From Actinoplanes sp. M2I2 (lineage in GTDB: Bacteria; Actinomycetota; Actinomycetes; Mycobacteriales; Micromonosporaceae), in contig NZ_JALPVJ010000005.1 of NCBI RefSeq assembly GCF_023544445.1, forward strand, positions 496,001-560,000: a stretch of DNA of 64,000 bases. Direction: 5' to 3'. The position numbers and the translations under genes are program-made. Each line of letters opens with the position of its first letter. The first letter of the stretch is position 1. Positions 26,588 through 40,947 of this stretch are shown piece by piece. A model generated the notes under the pieces. The model made no database searches, was not told the DNA's origin, and saw only the letters and a program-made list of their open reading frames with translations.

Positions 26588-27333
26588 TCCGCGTCGAGCA
26601 GCTGTCCCGGACCTTCACCGGGCGCTCGGGCACGGTCGAGGCTCTGCGCGACGTCAGCCTCGAGGTCGGCGACGGCGAGTTCGTGGCCGTGGTGGGACGG
26701 TCCGGCTGCGGCAAGTCGACGCTGCTGCGGCTGATCGCCGGGCTGCTGCCACCGACCGCCGGCCGCGTCGACGTGGGCGGCGAACAGGTCGTGAAGCCGC
26801 GGCGCGACGTGTCGATGATGTTCCAGCGCCCGGCACTTCTGCCGTGGCGCACGGTGCTCGACAACGTGCTGCTGCCCGTGCAGATCTTCGGCTGGCGCAA
26901 GGCGCAGTACCTCGACCGGGCGCACGAGTTGCTGGCCGTGACCGGCCTGACCGGCTTCGAGAAGCGGCTGCCGCACGAGCTCTCCGGTGGCATGCAGCAG
27001 CGGGTGGCCCTGTGCCGCGCGCTGATCGGACGCCCTCAGGTGATGCTGATGGACGAGCCGTTCTCGGCGCTCGACCCGCTGATCCGCGAGGAGCTGTCGG
27101 GCGAGTTGCAGCGCATCCACATGGAACAGGAAGCGACCACCGTCTTCGTCACCCACTCCATCGACGAGGCGGTCCTGCTGGCCGACCGGGTGGTCGTGCT
27201 CAGCCCGCGGCCGGGCCGGGTGCGCGAGATCGTCGACGTGCGCATCCCGCGCCCGCGAACGCTGGGCCGTACGGCGCATTCCGACGAGGTGGCACGGTGC
27301 AGCGCGCTGCTGCACGATCTTTTGATGGCCTGA
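26584..27333 (+). CDS. ABC transporter ATP-binding protein, SsuB/TauB-like
   Basis: A 249-residue ABC ATPase. Walker A is GRSGCGKST (38-46), the signature LSGGMQQRVALCRAL, Walker B VMLMDEPFSALD and the His switch VTHSIDEA. The Q-loop MMFQRPALLPWRT and the C-terminal shape match nitrate/sulfonate/taurine-type importers. No permease follows. The next gene, on the same strand after 83 nt, is a polytopic protein that lacks an obvious permease EAA loop. The ATPase may therefore pair with a permease elsewhere. Confidence 0.9.
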   Translation: MIRVEQLSRTFTGRSGTVEALRDVSLEVGDGEFVAVVGRSGCGKSTLLRLIAGLLPPTAGRVDVGGEQVVKPRRDVSMMFQRPALLPWRTVLDNVLLPVQIFGWRKAQYLDRAHELLAVTGLTGFEKRLPHELSGGMQQRVALCRALIGRPQVMLMDEPFSALDPLIREELSGELQRIHMEQEATTVFVTHSIDEAVLLADRVVVLSPRPGRVREIVDVRIPRPRTLGRTAHSDEVARCSALLHDLLMA

Positions 27334-27416
27334 ACCATTACTCTTCGTATATTTATCTAAGCGGGCTTTTAAGAATGGACCCCCGCTGTTGAGCGTGTAG
27401 GCGAGGAAACCGTAAC
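27334..27416 (+). promoter_or_regulatory. AT-rich spacer, candidate promoter of the membrane protein gene
   Basis: cgtatatttatcta at about 27348-27361 is strikingly AT-rich for this genome and contains TATATT and TATCTA hexamers. It lies about 60 nt before the GTG at 27417, so it may be a -10 region. No strong -35 was identified. Confidence 0.35.
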
Positions 27417-30078
<2,662 letters not shown>

Positions 30079-30141
30079 CTATCGGTACAAAACAGGCAGC
30101 ACAAGGGCGCACGCAATCCCGATGTCACCCTTGCCGACTAC

Positions 30142-30899
30142 CTAAGAAGCGAAGTGGTTCAACGGCCCCGGCCCCGCGCCCAGCCGCCAGCCGCGCCCCC
30201 CGGCGAGCGCCGCGGTCACATACCGCTTGGCGTTCCGGACAGCCAGCGGCACCGGATCACCGGCGGCCAGCCGCACCGCGATCGCCGACGAGAACGTGCA
30301 GCCCGACCCGTGATTGTTGGCGGTCGCCACCGGCTCGCCCCGCAACGTCTCGGTCACCCCGTCATGGCGCAGCACGTCGATCGCCAGCTCGCTGCCGGTC
30401 ACCACGACGGCCCGCGCGCCCTGCCCGGTCAGGTGCTCCGCCGCGACGGCCATCTCCTCGGCCGTCTCGACCGGCCGGCCGACGAGGGCGCCGGCCTCCG
30501 CCCGGTTCGGGGTCAGCACACACGGGTACGCGACCAGGGGCGCAACCGAGGCGGTCTCGGCCAACCGGGCCCCCGAAGTGGCCACGAGCACCGGATCGAC
30601 GACCAGGTTGGGCAGCCGGCCGGCCCGGTCCCGGAGCAGCTCGGCCACCGCCGGGTCGCCGATCATGCCGACCTTGACCGCGGCGACCGGGAAGTCGTCG
30701 AGCACGGCGTCCAGCTGCGCCGCCACGACGTCGATCGGGATCGGGTGGATCGCGGTGACGCCCAGCGTGTTCTGCGCCGTCACCGCGGTGATGACCGAGA
30801 CGCCGTACGCCCCGAGCGCGGCGAAGGTCTTGAGGTCGGCCTGAATGCCCGCGCCTCCCCCGGAGTCCGACCCGGCGATCGTCAGCACCACCGGCGGCG

Positions 30900-30903
<4 letters not shown>
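30142..30903 (-). CDS. thiD: Hydroxymethylpyrimidine/phosphomethylpyrimidine kinase ThiD
   Basis: A 253-residue ribokinase-fold enzyme that phosphorylates HMP and HMP-P to HMP-PP. The N-terminal TIAGSDSGGGAGIQADLKTF (8-27), KVGMIGD and NNHGSGCTFSSAIA (ribokinase anion hole) are all canonical. Its ATG overlaps the stop of the TenI/ThiE-like gene by 4 nt (ATGA). Length is normal. Confidence 0.96.
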
Positions 30904-33573
<2,670 letters not shown>

Positions 33574-33581
<8 letters not shown>

Positions 33582-34161
33582 GGGCGGCCAGCTCCTTGAG
33601 GAACGCGGCCGTGGCGCCGGCCGGGTCGGCCACGACGGCCGAGATCGCGGCCACGCCGTAGCAGTCGAGCAGCGGCACCCGCCCGGGCGTGATCCCGGCG
33701 ATCGCGATCACCGGTGTGCCCGGCACGGCCCGGGTCACCGCCGCGACACCGTCCGGTCCGATCGGGTTGGGCAGACCGTTCTTCGACGTGGTCGCGAAGG
33801 CCGGCCCGACACCGAGGTAACTCGCGCCGGCGGCGACGGCCTCCCGGGCCGCCTGTGGATCGCGGCAGGTCGCGCCGAGCACCGCGTCCGGCCCCAGCAC
33901 GCGCCGGGCGGCGGCCACCGGCAGGTCGTCGGCGCCCACGTGCACGCCGTCGGCGCCGGCGGCCAGGGCCACGCCGACCCGGTCGTCGACCAGGCAGAGC
34001 GCCCCGGCCGGCCGGCACAGCTCGAGGGCGGCCACCGTCAGGGCGTACGCCTCGCGGTCGTTGGTCTTGACCCGCACCTGGACGGCGACCGGGCCGTGCC
34101 CGAGCACGCCCCGGACGACGTCGAGCGAGTCGGTGACGATGTGCAAACGCGGAAACGACAA
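33574..34161 (-). CDS. thiE: Thiamine-phosphate synthase ThiE
   Basis: A 195-residue enzyme joining HMP-PP and thiazole phosphate. VQVRVKTNDREAYALT, CLVDDRVGVALAAGADGVHVG, LGATCRDPQAA and GVGPAFATTSKNGLPNPIG (the diphosphate/thiazole loop) are present. The TTG start at 34161 is fixed by GGGAGGAG 6 nt upstream, which is the last part of the TPP riboswitch, so riboswitch folding can directly hide the ribosome-binding site. First gene of the seven-gene thi operon. Confidence 0.95.
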
Positions 34162-34169
34162 CGGACGCT

Positions 34170-34260
34170 CCTCCCTGCGCCGGCATGATCCGGATCAGGT
34201 TCGACGGTCGGGGGCCGCGTCAGCCCCCCTCTCAGCCCGGTGCACCGGACTCCCGTGGGG
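34170..34260 (-). promoter_or_regulatory. TPP (THI-box) riboswitch
   Basis: Read on the minus strand: the CTGAGA box at 34235-34230, the helix with GGGGG...CCCCC, GAACCTGATC at 34202-34193 and CCGGCGCAGGGA at 34183-34172 match the conserved TPP-binding core. It starts about 40 nt after the ABC-F stop and ends in the thiE Shine-Dalgarno, which indicates control of translation initiation. Confidence 0.93.
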
Positions 34261-34273
34261 TTGTTCGTCTCGG

Positions 34274-34279
34274 ACCATA
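34274..34279 (-). promoter_or_regulatory. Candidate -10 of the thiamine operon
   Basis: TATGGT on the minus strand fits TANNNT and lies just before the riboswitch. The -35 region would fall over the ABC-F stop codon and is weak. Confidence 0.35.
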
Positions 34280-34299
34280 ACCCGGCCCGCGGCGAAAAA

Positions 34300-35946
34300 C
34301 TAGCGCACGTCCCAGACCGGCTCCGGCGTCTCGACGACCTCGCCGTCGCCTTGGAACAGCACGAAGCGGTCGAAGGAACGGGTGAACCAGCGGTCGTGGG
34401 TGACCGCGATCACCGTGCCCTCGAACAGCCGGAGGCCCTCCTCGAGCGCCTCGGCCGAGGCCAGGTCGAGGTTGTCGGTCGGCTCGTCGAGCAGCAGCAC
34501 GGTCGCGCCCGACAACTCGAGCAGCAGCACCAGGAAACGTGCCTGCTGACCGCCTGAGAGCGTGCCGAACCGCTGGTCGCCCTGGGCCGCCAGCTCGTAC
34601 CGGTTGAGCGCCTTCATCGCCCCGGCCCGGTCCATTCCGGACCGGTGGTCGTCGCCGCGCCAGAGGATCTCCACCGGTGTGCGTTCGAGCAGCTCGGGCC
34701 GGTCGTGGGTCTGGGAGAAGTGACCCGGCCGCACCCGGGCGCCCAGCCGGGCGACACCGCTGTGCGACACGTGGGCCAGCGGGGCCCCGTCGACCGGCTT
34801 GTTCTCGGCTTCGGGGTCGGTGCCGCCGGCCGCCAGCAGCCGCAGGAAGTGCGACTTGCCGGTGCCGTTGGCGCCCAGCACCGCGACCCGGTCGCCGTAC
34901 CAGATCTCCAGGTCGAACGGGAACGTCAGGTTCTCCATCTCGAGCTGCTCACAGATCACCGCGCGCTTGGCCGTGCGGCCGCCGCGCAAGTTCATCCGCA
35001 GCGACTGGTCCTTGGGCGGCAGCGGCGGCGGGCCGGCCTCCTCGAACTTGCGCAGCCGGGTCACCGCCGCCTGCAGGCGCGAGGCCATGTCGGAGTTGTA
35101 GGCGGCCTTCTGCCGATACATGAACACCAGCTCGCGCAGCTTCTGGTGTTCCTCGTCCCAGCGACGGCGATTTTCCTCGAGCTTCTCGTGCCGGTGCACA
35201 CGGGCCTCGTGCCAGGAGGTGAAGCCGCCCGGATGGGTCCACGCGCTGCCGCCCTCGACGGTGACGACCCGGTCGGCCGTCTGGGCCAGCAGTTCCCGGT
35301 CGTGCGAGACGTAGAGCACGGATTTCGGCGACTCGCGCAGCCGCGCCTCGAGCCAGCGTTTGCCCGGCACGTCGAGGAAGTTGTCGGGCTCGTCGAGCAG
35401 CAGCACCTCGTCGTCGCCGCGCAGCAGCAGGTCGAGCGCGAACCGCTTCTGCTGCCCGCCCGAGAGCGTCCGCACCGGACGGTGCCGCACCTCGTCCCAC
35501 GGCTTGCCCAGGATGGCCACGGCCACGGTGTCGAAGAGGACCTCGGCCTCGTATCCCCCGGCCTCACCCCAGTGGGCCAGGGCATTGGCGTACGCCAACT
35601 GGCTGCGCTCGGTCTCGTCCAGCGCGGCCGCCGCCTTGGCCAGCCGGTCACCGGCCGCGGCCAGCTCCGGCTTCACGAGCGACAAGGCAAGGTCTTCCAG
35701 CGTACGGTCGTCGCCGATCATGCCGATGAACTGGCGCATCACGCCGAGGCCGCCGGAGCGCGCGACCGTGCCCTCGGGCAGCGCGAGGTCGCCGGCCACC
35801 AGGCGCAGCAACGTGGTCTTGCCCGCGCCGTTCGGCCCGACCAGCGCGACCTTGGCCCCCTCACCCACCCGGAAGGCGACGTCGGCGAAGAGCCGGCGCC
35901 CGTCGGGCAGCACGAAACCGGCCCCTGCGACATCCACGTAACCCAT
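34300..35946 (-). CDS. ABC-F family ATPase
   Basis: About 548 residues with two ABC ATPase domains and no membrane segments. Domain 1 has GPNGAGKT and LSGGQQKRFALDLLL with LLLDEPDNFLD. A charged helical linker (about 235-300) separates it from domain 2, which has GANGTGKS and LSGGQQARFLVLLLEL with LLLDEPTDNLD. ABC-F proteins bind the ribosomal E site, either as translation factors or as antibiotic-resistance proteins. Which applies here cannot be decided from sequence. Start ATG 35946 (MGYVDV) is preferred; ATGs at 35955 and 35958 are possible. Confidence 0.9.
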   Translation of the reverse strand: MGYVDVAGAGFVLPDGRRLFADVAFRVGEGAKVALVGPNGAGKTTLLRLVAGDLALPEGTVARSGGLGVMRQFIGMIGDDRTLEDLALSLVKPELAAAGDRLAKAAAALDETERSQLAYANALAHWGEAGGYEAEVLFDTVAVAILGKPWDEVRHRPVRTLSGGQQKRFALDLLLRGDDEVLLLDEPDNFLDVPGKRWLEARLRESPKSVLYVSHDRELLAQTADRVVTVEGGSAWTHPGGFTSWHEARVHRHEKLEENRRRWDEEHQKLRELVFMYRQKAAYNSDMASRLQAAVTRLRKFEEAGPPPLPPKDQSLRMNLRGGRTAKRAVICEQLEMENLTFPFDLEIWYGDRVAVLGANGTGKSHFLRLLAAGGTDPEAENKPVDGAPLAHVSHSGVARLGARVRPGHFSQTHDRPELLERTPVEILWRGDDHRSGMDRAGAMKALNRYELAAQGDQRFGTLSGGQQARFLVLLLELSGATVLLLDEPTDNLDLASAEALEEGLRLFEGTVIAVTHDRWFTRSFDRFVLFQGDGEVVETPEPVWDVR

Positions 35947-35979
35947 GGCCGCCATCATCGCCGGGCGAGGGCCCCCGCG

Positions 35980-36594
35980 TCAGTCTGTTTTTCCGGCCAC
36001 CCGCAGCACGCGGAAGCCCTTCTGGCTGGCCATGCGCTGGACCGGCCAGCCGCCCTCGGCCAGCCAGGAGTGAAGAGAGTCACCGCCGAGATGCCGATTG
36101 ATCACCAGCCAGGCCACGCCGCCCGGGGCCAGCCGCGGGAGCCACCGCTCCATCAGCGCGCGCAGTTCGGCCTTGCCCACATGGGTCGGCGGGTTGCTCC
36201 AGATCTGGTCGAACGTCACGTCGGACGGCACGTCGTCGGGCGCGGCCACCCGCACCCGGTCGGCCAGGCCCAGCGTGCCGGCGTTGAGCGCGGTGAGCTC
36301 GCGGGCCCGGGCGTTGACGTCGACCGCGTGCACCACGGCCAGCGGCGCCTCGGTGGCCAGCACGCAGGCGATCGGCCCGTAGCCGCAGCCGAGGTCGAGG
36401 AACGTGCCGGTGACGTCGGCGGTGGGCAGGCCGCCCTTGCGCAGCAGCACGGCGGTGCCGGGGTCGAGCCGGCCCGCGCTGAACACCCCGGACGCGGCGG
36501 TCAGCCGGTAGTCACGGCCCGCGACGTTGAACTCGATCTCGTTGCGCACCTCGGGCGCGGCCGGTTCGGCGCTGAAGTAATGGTCGGCGGTCAC
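35980..36594 (-). CDS. Class I methyltransferase of the RsmC/RlmG (MTS) type
   Basis: About 204 residues. The N-terminal HYFSAEPAAPEVRNEI is followed by the SAM-binding motif FLDLGCGYGPIACVLA, VHAVDVNARARELTALNA, and the catalytic-type FDQIWSNPPTHVGKAE (NPP motif for base methylation). Such short single-domain forms in actinobacteria are annotated as 16S rRNA guanine-N2 methyltransferases, but the target is not proven. GTG at 36594 is chosen; the frame is open to ATG 36660 but its extra N-terminal residues are not family-like. Confidence 0.82.
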   Translation of the reverse strand: MTADHYFSAEPAAPEVRNEIEFNVAGRDYRLTAASGVFSAGRLDPGTAVLLRKGGLPTADVTGTFLDLGCGYGPIACVLATEAPLAVVHAVDVNARARELTALNAGTLGLADRVRVAAPDDVPSDVTFDQIWSNPPTHVGKAELRALMERWLPRLAPGGVAWLVINRHLGGDSLHSWLAEGGWPVQRMASQKGFRVLRVAGKTD

Positions 36595-36677
36595 CACACC
36601 AGTCTGCCGCCGGATAACGCGCGACCGTCCGGCGGGGTGCCGCACATCCTGTGCGTTCATCGATCACGGTGCGCTTC

Positions 36678-36690
36678 TAGCCTGATCGGC
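36678..36690 (+). promoter_or_regulatory. Candidate leaderless promoter for the repeat-bearing membrane protein
   Basis: TAGCCT at 36678-36683 fits TANNNT and ends 7 nt before the ATG at 36691, the spacing expected for a transcript starting at the start codon. No RBS precedes the ATG. Confidence 0.4.
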
Positions 36691-37557
36691 ATGCGGTTCG
36701 GCACCCCTTCCCGTCCAGCCCACCGCGCGACCGCCGGCGGCGGCCTGGTCCTCCTGGCTCGCGGCATCGGAGCAAGCGGCCTCCTCACCCGCGGCATCGG
36801 AGCAAGCGGCCTCCTGACCCGCGGCATCGGATCAGGAGGCCAGCACCGGCCGCCGGCGGCGCCACCCCGCCGGCCCACCCGGCATGCCCCTCCCCGGCGC
36901 CGGGCCGCGCCCCGGACGCCGGTCGAGCCGCAGCGGGCCGTGCTGTGGCTCACGCAGGGCCTCGCCGGTGTCATCCTGCTCGGCCTGGTGCTGACGATCG
37001 GTTTCCTCGTGCACGCCTCGAGCCGGCACCAGCAGCAGTCGGCCGTCACACTCGGGCCGCCGGCCGGCGGTCTCGGGGAGCTGTTCTCCGGCGACGAGGT
37101 ACGACCGGCCGGCGCCACGGGGGCCTACCGGATCGAGCAGCGGGATCGGGGCGCCGACTGCCGCGCGGCCACCACCGGCGCGCTCGGGACCGTGCTGCTG
37201 CGCCACGGTTGCAGCGAAGTGGTGCGGGCCGGCCTGACCGCCCCCTACCCGGGCGGCTACCGGGTCACCGCCGGAGTGTTCACCCTGGCCGACACGGGGG
37301 CGGCCACGGAGGTCGACGAGGTGGTGCGCAAGATGGTCGAGACCGGGGACGGCGGGTTCACCACGCTCCCGGGGGACCTCGGCGGCGACCCGGCCAGCGC
37401 GCAGGTCGGCTGGCACGCCCGCGGCAACCACCTGCTCTACTGCGTGATCACCGGGCCGGGCGGCGAGCTGGTGCCCAGCGACGACCCGTACGCGGCCCGG
37501 ATCACGGCCGACCTCGTCGACACTCACCTGAGCGGATCGGTGCCCTCGGCTGCCTAG
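36691..37557 (+). CDS. Single-pass membrane protein with N-terminal repeats
   Basis: A 288-residue protein. Residues 20-50 contain two and a half copies of a ten-residue repeat (RGIGASGLLT type) encoded by a 30-bp DNA repeat. A Pro/Arg-rich stretch follows, then one membrane helix (about 93-113, LAGVILLGLVLTIGFLVHA), and an extracellular domain of about 170 residues with four or more cysteines (GADCRAA, RHGCSEV, LYCVI). No family is recognised; topology suggests a surface-exposed domain. The 3' end overlaps convergent truA by 4 nt. A very long upstream frame runs antisense to the ABC-F gene and is not used. Confidence 0.7.
   Translation: MRFGTPSRPAHRATAGGGLVLLARGIGASGLLTRGIGASGLLTRGIGSGGQHRPPAAPPRRPTRHAPPRRRAAPRTPVEPQRAVLWLTQGLAGVILLGLVLTIGFLVHASSRHQQQSAVTLGPPAGGLGELFSGDEVRPAGATGAYRIEQRDRGADCRAATTGALGTVLLRHGCSEVVRAGLTAPYPGGYRVTAGVFTLADTGAATEVDEVVRKMVETGDGGFTTLPGDLGGDPASAQVGWHARGNHLLYCVITGPGGELVPSDDPYAARITADLVDTHLSGSVPSAA
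36760..36837 (+). repeat. 30-bp tandem repeats inside a coding region
   Basis: cgcggcatcggagcaagcgg + 10 nt at 36760-36789 recurs with one change at 36790-36819 and partially to 36837. The period keeps the reading frame. Confidence 0.9.
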
Positions 37558-38366
37558 GCTCGCAGGCGCCGGGTGGCCTCGGCACGGGCGGCGTAGTCTC
37601 CCTCGTCCGGGTAGCCCACGGCGATCAGGGTGAGCCCGTGCGCGGGCGCGACGGTGACCGCGCTGGAGCGTTCCGACAGGGTGAGCAGGGTGGACGGCCA
37701 GCCCGGGTCGCGCCGCCCGTCGCCCACGGCCAGCAACGCCCCGACCAGGCTGCGCACCATCGACTGGCAGAAGGCGTCGGCCTGCACCGTGGCCACGACG
37801 ACGCCGTCCTCGTCGCGCCGCCAGTCGAGGCGGGTGATCGCCCGGACCGTGGTGGCGTGCTCCTTGCGTTTGCAGTACGCCGCGTAGTCGTGTTCGCCGG
37901 TCAGCCCGTACGAGGCGGCGTCGAGCCGGCCCACATCGAGCGGGCGGGGCCATCCGATGGTGTCGTTGCGCCGCAACGGCTCCGGCCCCCACACGGTGTC
38001 GGCCACCCGGTACTCGTAGCGCCGGAACGTGGCCGAGAAGCGCGCGTCGAAGGTCGGGGGCACCGGCGTGACCGCCCTAACCCGCGCGTCCGGCGGCATC
38101 AGCGCGCCCAGTCTGCGCAGGAGCGACGAGGCGAGTGATGCGTAGAGGCCGACGGGAAGATCCACGTGGCACACCTGGCCCGTGGCATGGACCCCGGCAT
38201 CCGTACGCCCGGCGACCGTCAGCCCCAGCGGCGTCTCCGCCCCGACGAGCCGGCCGAGCGCCTCGACCAGCACCCCGGCGACCGTGCGCTGTCCGGGTTG
38301 GACCGCCCACCCGGAGAAGTCGCCGCCGTCGTACGAGACGTCCAGTCGCAAGCGGATGGATTCCAT
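37554..38366 (-). CDS. truA: tRNA pseudouridine synthase TruA
   Basis: A 270-residue enzyme that makes pseudouridine at tRNA positions 38-40. It contains RLRLDVSYDGGDFSGW, the catalytic Asp56 in AGRTDAGVHA, RRYEYRV, and the C-terminal FCQSMVRSLVGALLAVGDG. ATG at 38366 is chosen; GAGGAGAG lies about 10 nt upstream. It follows rplQ after a strong terminator, as in many actinobacteria. Confidence 0.95.
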   Translation of the reverse strand: MESIRLRLDVSYDGGDFSGWAVQPGQRTVAGVLVEALGRLVGAETPLGLTVAGRTDAGVHATGQVCHVDLPVGLYASLASSLLRRLGALMPPDARVRAVTPVPPTFDARFSATFRRYEYRVADTVWGPEPLRRNDTIGWPRPLDVGRLDAASYGLTGEHDYAAYCKRKEHATTVRAITRLDWRRDEDGVVVATVQADAFCQSMVRSLVGALLAVGDGRRDPGWPSTLLTLSERSSAVTVAPAHGLTLIAVGYPDEGDYAARAEATRRLRA

Positions 38367-38459
38367 GACCGCAGCTCTCTCCTCGGTCCTGACCAACGAC
38401 GGCGGCCGGGAACACCCCGGCGTACCACTGGACTCGTCACGCGTACCTCAACGAGCCTC

Positions 38460-38498
38460 GGACAGAAAGAACCCGGCACCCCCGAGAGGGTGCCGGGT
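38460..38498 (-). terminator. Rho-independent terminator of the alpha operon
   Basis: Minus-strand ACCCGGCACCC (38498-38488) pairs perfectly with GGGTGCCGGGT (38481-38471) around a 6-nt loop and is followed by TCTTTCTGTC. It lies just after rplQ. Confidence 0.85.
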
Positions 38499-38503
38499 CC
38501 TTT

Positions 38504-38541
38504 GTCAGACAGCTCAAGCCTTGTCGGACAGCTCAGGCCTT
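38504..38541 (-). repeat. 19-bp tandem duplication covering the rplQ stop
   Basis: gtcagacagctcaagcctt (38504-38522) and gtcggacagctcaggcctt (38523-38541) are adjacent copies with two differences. The second includes the rplQ TGA; the first carries another TGA in the same relative position. Confidence 0.85.
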
Positions 38542-39153
38542 GGCGTTGGTGTCTTCGCCTTCGGCCTGGTCGCCGGGGCCCTCGGCGCCCTTGTCGCCGG
38601 AGGCGTTCACCGGCGGCTCGGCGTCCTGGTCGGCGTCCGTGTCAGCCTTCGACGCGGTGCCGGCGGCCGGCTCGGTCGAGGCGGGCTCGGTCGCGGCCGG
38701 GGTCTCGTCCTCGCGGGCGAGCGCCTCGACCTTGTCCTGCTGCGCGGTGGCCTTGCGGGCGGCCTTCTTGGCCGGCGCGGTGGTCGCCGCGATCTGCAGC
38801 TCCTCGACCAGCTCGATGACGGCCATGGGAGCGGCGTCACCCTTGCGCGGGCCGGTCTTGGTGATCCGGGTGTAGCCACCCGGCCGGTTGCCGTAACGCG
38901 GAGCGATCTGCTCGAACAGGGCGTACACGACGTCCTTGTCCTTCACCGTGGCCAGCACGCGGCGACGGTTGTGCAGGTCGCCGCGCTTGGCCTTGGTGAT
39001 GAGCTGCTCAGCCAGGGGGCGCAGCCGGCGGGCCTTGGCCTCGGTGGTCTTGATCTTCCCGTGCCGGAAGAGCTCGGTGGCCAGGTTGGCCAGGATGAGC
39101 TTTTCGTGCGCCGGGCTGCCGCCGAGGCGGGCTCCCTTGGTGGGCGTGGGCAT
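38533..39153 (-). CDS. rplQ: 50S ribosomal protein L17 with long acidic tail
   Basis: A 206-residue L17. The core (1-120, [39 protein letters not shown]) is normal. About 85 extra C-terminal residues are rich in Ala, Glu, Asp and Thr (for example [20 protein letters not shown]). Long, acidic L17 tails are known in actinomycetes, but this one is on the long side. Last gene of the alpha operon, 39 nt after rpoA. Confidence 0.95.
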   Translation of the reverse strand: MPTPTKGARLGGSPAHEKLILANLATELFRHGKIKTTEAKARRLRPLAEQLITKAKRGDLHNRRRVLATVKDKDVVYALFEQIAPRYGNRPGGYTRITKTGPRKGDAAPMAVIELVEELQIAATTAPAKKAARKATAQQDKVEALAREDETPAATEPASTEPAAGTASKADTDADQDAEPPVNASGDKGAEGPGDQAEGEDTNAKA

Positions 39154-39192
39154 TCCAAATGCTCCTTGTTTGAAGCGGCCGGGCCAAGACTC

Positions 39193-40215
39193 TTAGAGCT
39201 GCTCGGTCTCGCGGTAGTCGTCGGTGTCGTAATCCACGTCGCCGAACGAGTCCACGACGTGCGCGGGGTCGAAGGACGGCGCGCTGTCCTTGAGGCCCAG
39301 CCCCATTCCGGCGAGCTTCATCTTGACCTCGTCGATCGACTTCTGACCGAAATTCCTTATATCCAGAAGGTCGGCCTCCGTCCGCCCGATGAGTTCACCC
39401 ACGGCGTTGATGCCCTCGCGCTTGAGGCAGTTGTACGACCGGACGGTGAGGTCCAGCTCCTCGATCGGCAGGGCCAGGTCGGCCGCGAGCTGCGCGTCCT
39501 GCGGGGACGGGCCGATGTCGATGCCCTCGGCGGTCTCGTCCAGCTCGCGGCACAGGCCGAACAGCTCGACCAGCGTGGAGCCGGCCGAGGCCAGCGCGGT
39601 GCGCGGCGAGATGGAAGCCTTGGACTCGACGTCGATGATCAGACGGTCGAAGTCGGTGCGCTGCTCGACACGGGTCGCCTCGACGCGGTAGGTCACCTTC
39701 ATGACCGGCGAGTAGATCGAGTCGACCGGGATGCGGCCGATCTCGGCGCCGGCGCTCTTGTTCTGCGCCGCCGTGACGTAGCCACGGCCCCGCTCGACGG
39801 TGAGCTCCATGTCGAGCCGGCCCTTGCTGTTGAGCGTGGCCAGCTTGAGGTCGGGGTTGTGCACGGACACGCCGGCCGGAGGCTGGATGTCACCGGCGGT
39901 GACGTCGCCCGGGCCCTGCTTGCGCAGGTACATGCTGACCGGCTCGTCGTGCTCGGAGCTGACAGTCAGCTCCTTGACGTTCATGACCAGCTCGACCACG
40001 TCCTCCTTGACACCGGGGATCGTGGTGAACTCGTGCAGGACGCCGTCGATCTTGATGCTGGTGACCGCCGCGCCCGGGATGGACGACAGCAGGGTCCGCC
40101 GCAGCGAGTTACCGAGGGTGTACCCGAAGCCCGGCTCGAGAGGCTCGATGGTGAACCGGGAGCGGGTCTCGCTGATCGACTCCTCGGAGAGGGAGGGTCG
40201 CTGGCTGATGAGCAC
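39193..40215 (-). CDS. rpoA: RNA polymerase alpha subunit
   Basis: A 340-residue alpha subunit. The N-terminal dimerisation domain ([37 protein letters not shown]) is followed by the C-terminal domain with [20 protein letters not shown] and [19 protein letters not shown], the helix-hairpin-helix that contacts DNA UP elements and activators. GTG at 40215 gives the standard start (LISQRPSL) and length. The open frame extends upstream to 40272 without need. Confidence 0.96.
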   Translation of the reverse strand: MLISQRPSLSEESISETRSRFTIEPLEPGFGYTLGNSLRRTLLSSIPGAAVTSIKIDGVLHEFTTIPGVKEDVVELVMNVKELTVSSEHDEPVSMYLRKQGPGDVTAGDIQPPAGVSVHNPDLKLATLNSKGRLDMELTVERGRGYVTAAQNKSAGAEIGRIPVDSIYSPVMKVTYRVEATRVEQRTDFDRLIIDVESKASISPRTALASAGSTLVELFGLCRELDETAEGIDIGPSPQDAQLAADLALPIEELDLTVRSYNCLKREGINAVGELIGRTEADLLDIRNFGQKSIDEVKMKLAGMGLGLKDSAPSFDPAHVVDSFGDVDYDTDDYRETEQL

Positions 40216-40305
40216 GCTGTTCTTCTTTCTGTCGGGCCACCCACTATTTGATGGCCGTCCGTGGTGATGCACCGGGGGCGCCGGATCGACGCCCCCGGCA
40301 AAGCG

Positions 40306-40932
40306 CTACTTGGAGTAGAGCTCGACGATCAGCTGCTCCTGGACCTGGGTGTCGATGACAGCCCGGGCCGGGAGCGAGTGAACGAGGACCTTCATCTCGC
40401 TCGGGATGGGCTCGAGCCACGCCGGCACGGGCCGGGAACCGGCCTGGGCCTGGGCGACGACGAAGGGGGTCATCTCCTTCGACTTCTCCCGCGTGGTCAC
40501 GATGTCGTGCTCCTTGACGCGGTACGACGGGATGTCGACCTTCACGCCGTTGACCAGGAAGTGGCCGTGCTTGACCAGCTGGCGGGCCATGTCCCGGGAC
40601 TGGGCCAGGCCGGCCCGGTAGACGACGTTGTCGAGACGCGACTCGAGGATCTGCAGCAGCACCTCACCGGTCTTGCCGGGCTTGGTGACAGCCTCCTCGT
40701 AGTAACCGCGGAACTGCTTCTCGAGCACGCCGTAGACGCGGCGGGCCTTCTGCTTCTCGCGGTGCTGGAGCAGGTACTCGGTCTCCTTGGTCCGGCCACG
40801 GCCGTGCTGGCCGGGCGGGAAGGGACGCGACTCGAACGGGCACTTGGGCCCGTCGCACTTGCTGCCCTTGAGGAACAGCTTCATCTTCTCGCGGCGGCAG
40901 CGCTTGCAGTCCGCCCCTGTGTAACGAGCCAT
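40306..40932 (-). CDS. rpsD: 30S ribosomal protein S4
   Basis: A 208-residue S4. The N-terminal zinc site has four cysteines (C9, C12, C26, C31: CKRCRRE and KCDGPKCPFES), so it is the zinc-binding form. The S4 RNA-binding domain LESRLDNVVYRAGLAQS lies near 95-111. S4 nucleates 30S assembly. Confidence 0.97.
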   Translation of the reverse strand: MARYTGADCKRCRREKMKLFLKGSKCDGPKCPFESRPFPPGQHGRGRTKETEYLLQHREKQKARRVYGVLEKQFRGYYEEAVTKPGKTGEVLLQILESRLDNVVYRAGLAQSRDMARQLVKHGHFLVNGVKVDIPSYRVKEHDIVTTREKSKEMTPFVVAQAQAGSRPVPAWLEPIPSEMKVLVHSLPARAVIDTQVQEQLIVELYSK

Positions 40933-40947
40933 GCTTCGATCTCTCCC

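Noticed and set aside
34645..36690. Upstream part of a 970-codon plus-strand frame
   Set aside because: It runs antisense to the ABC-F and methyltransferase genes. Only the part from ATG 36691 has independent support.
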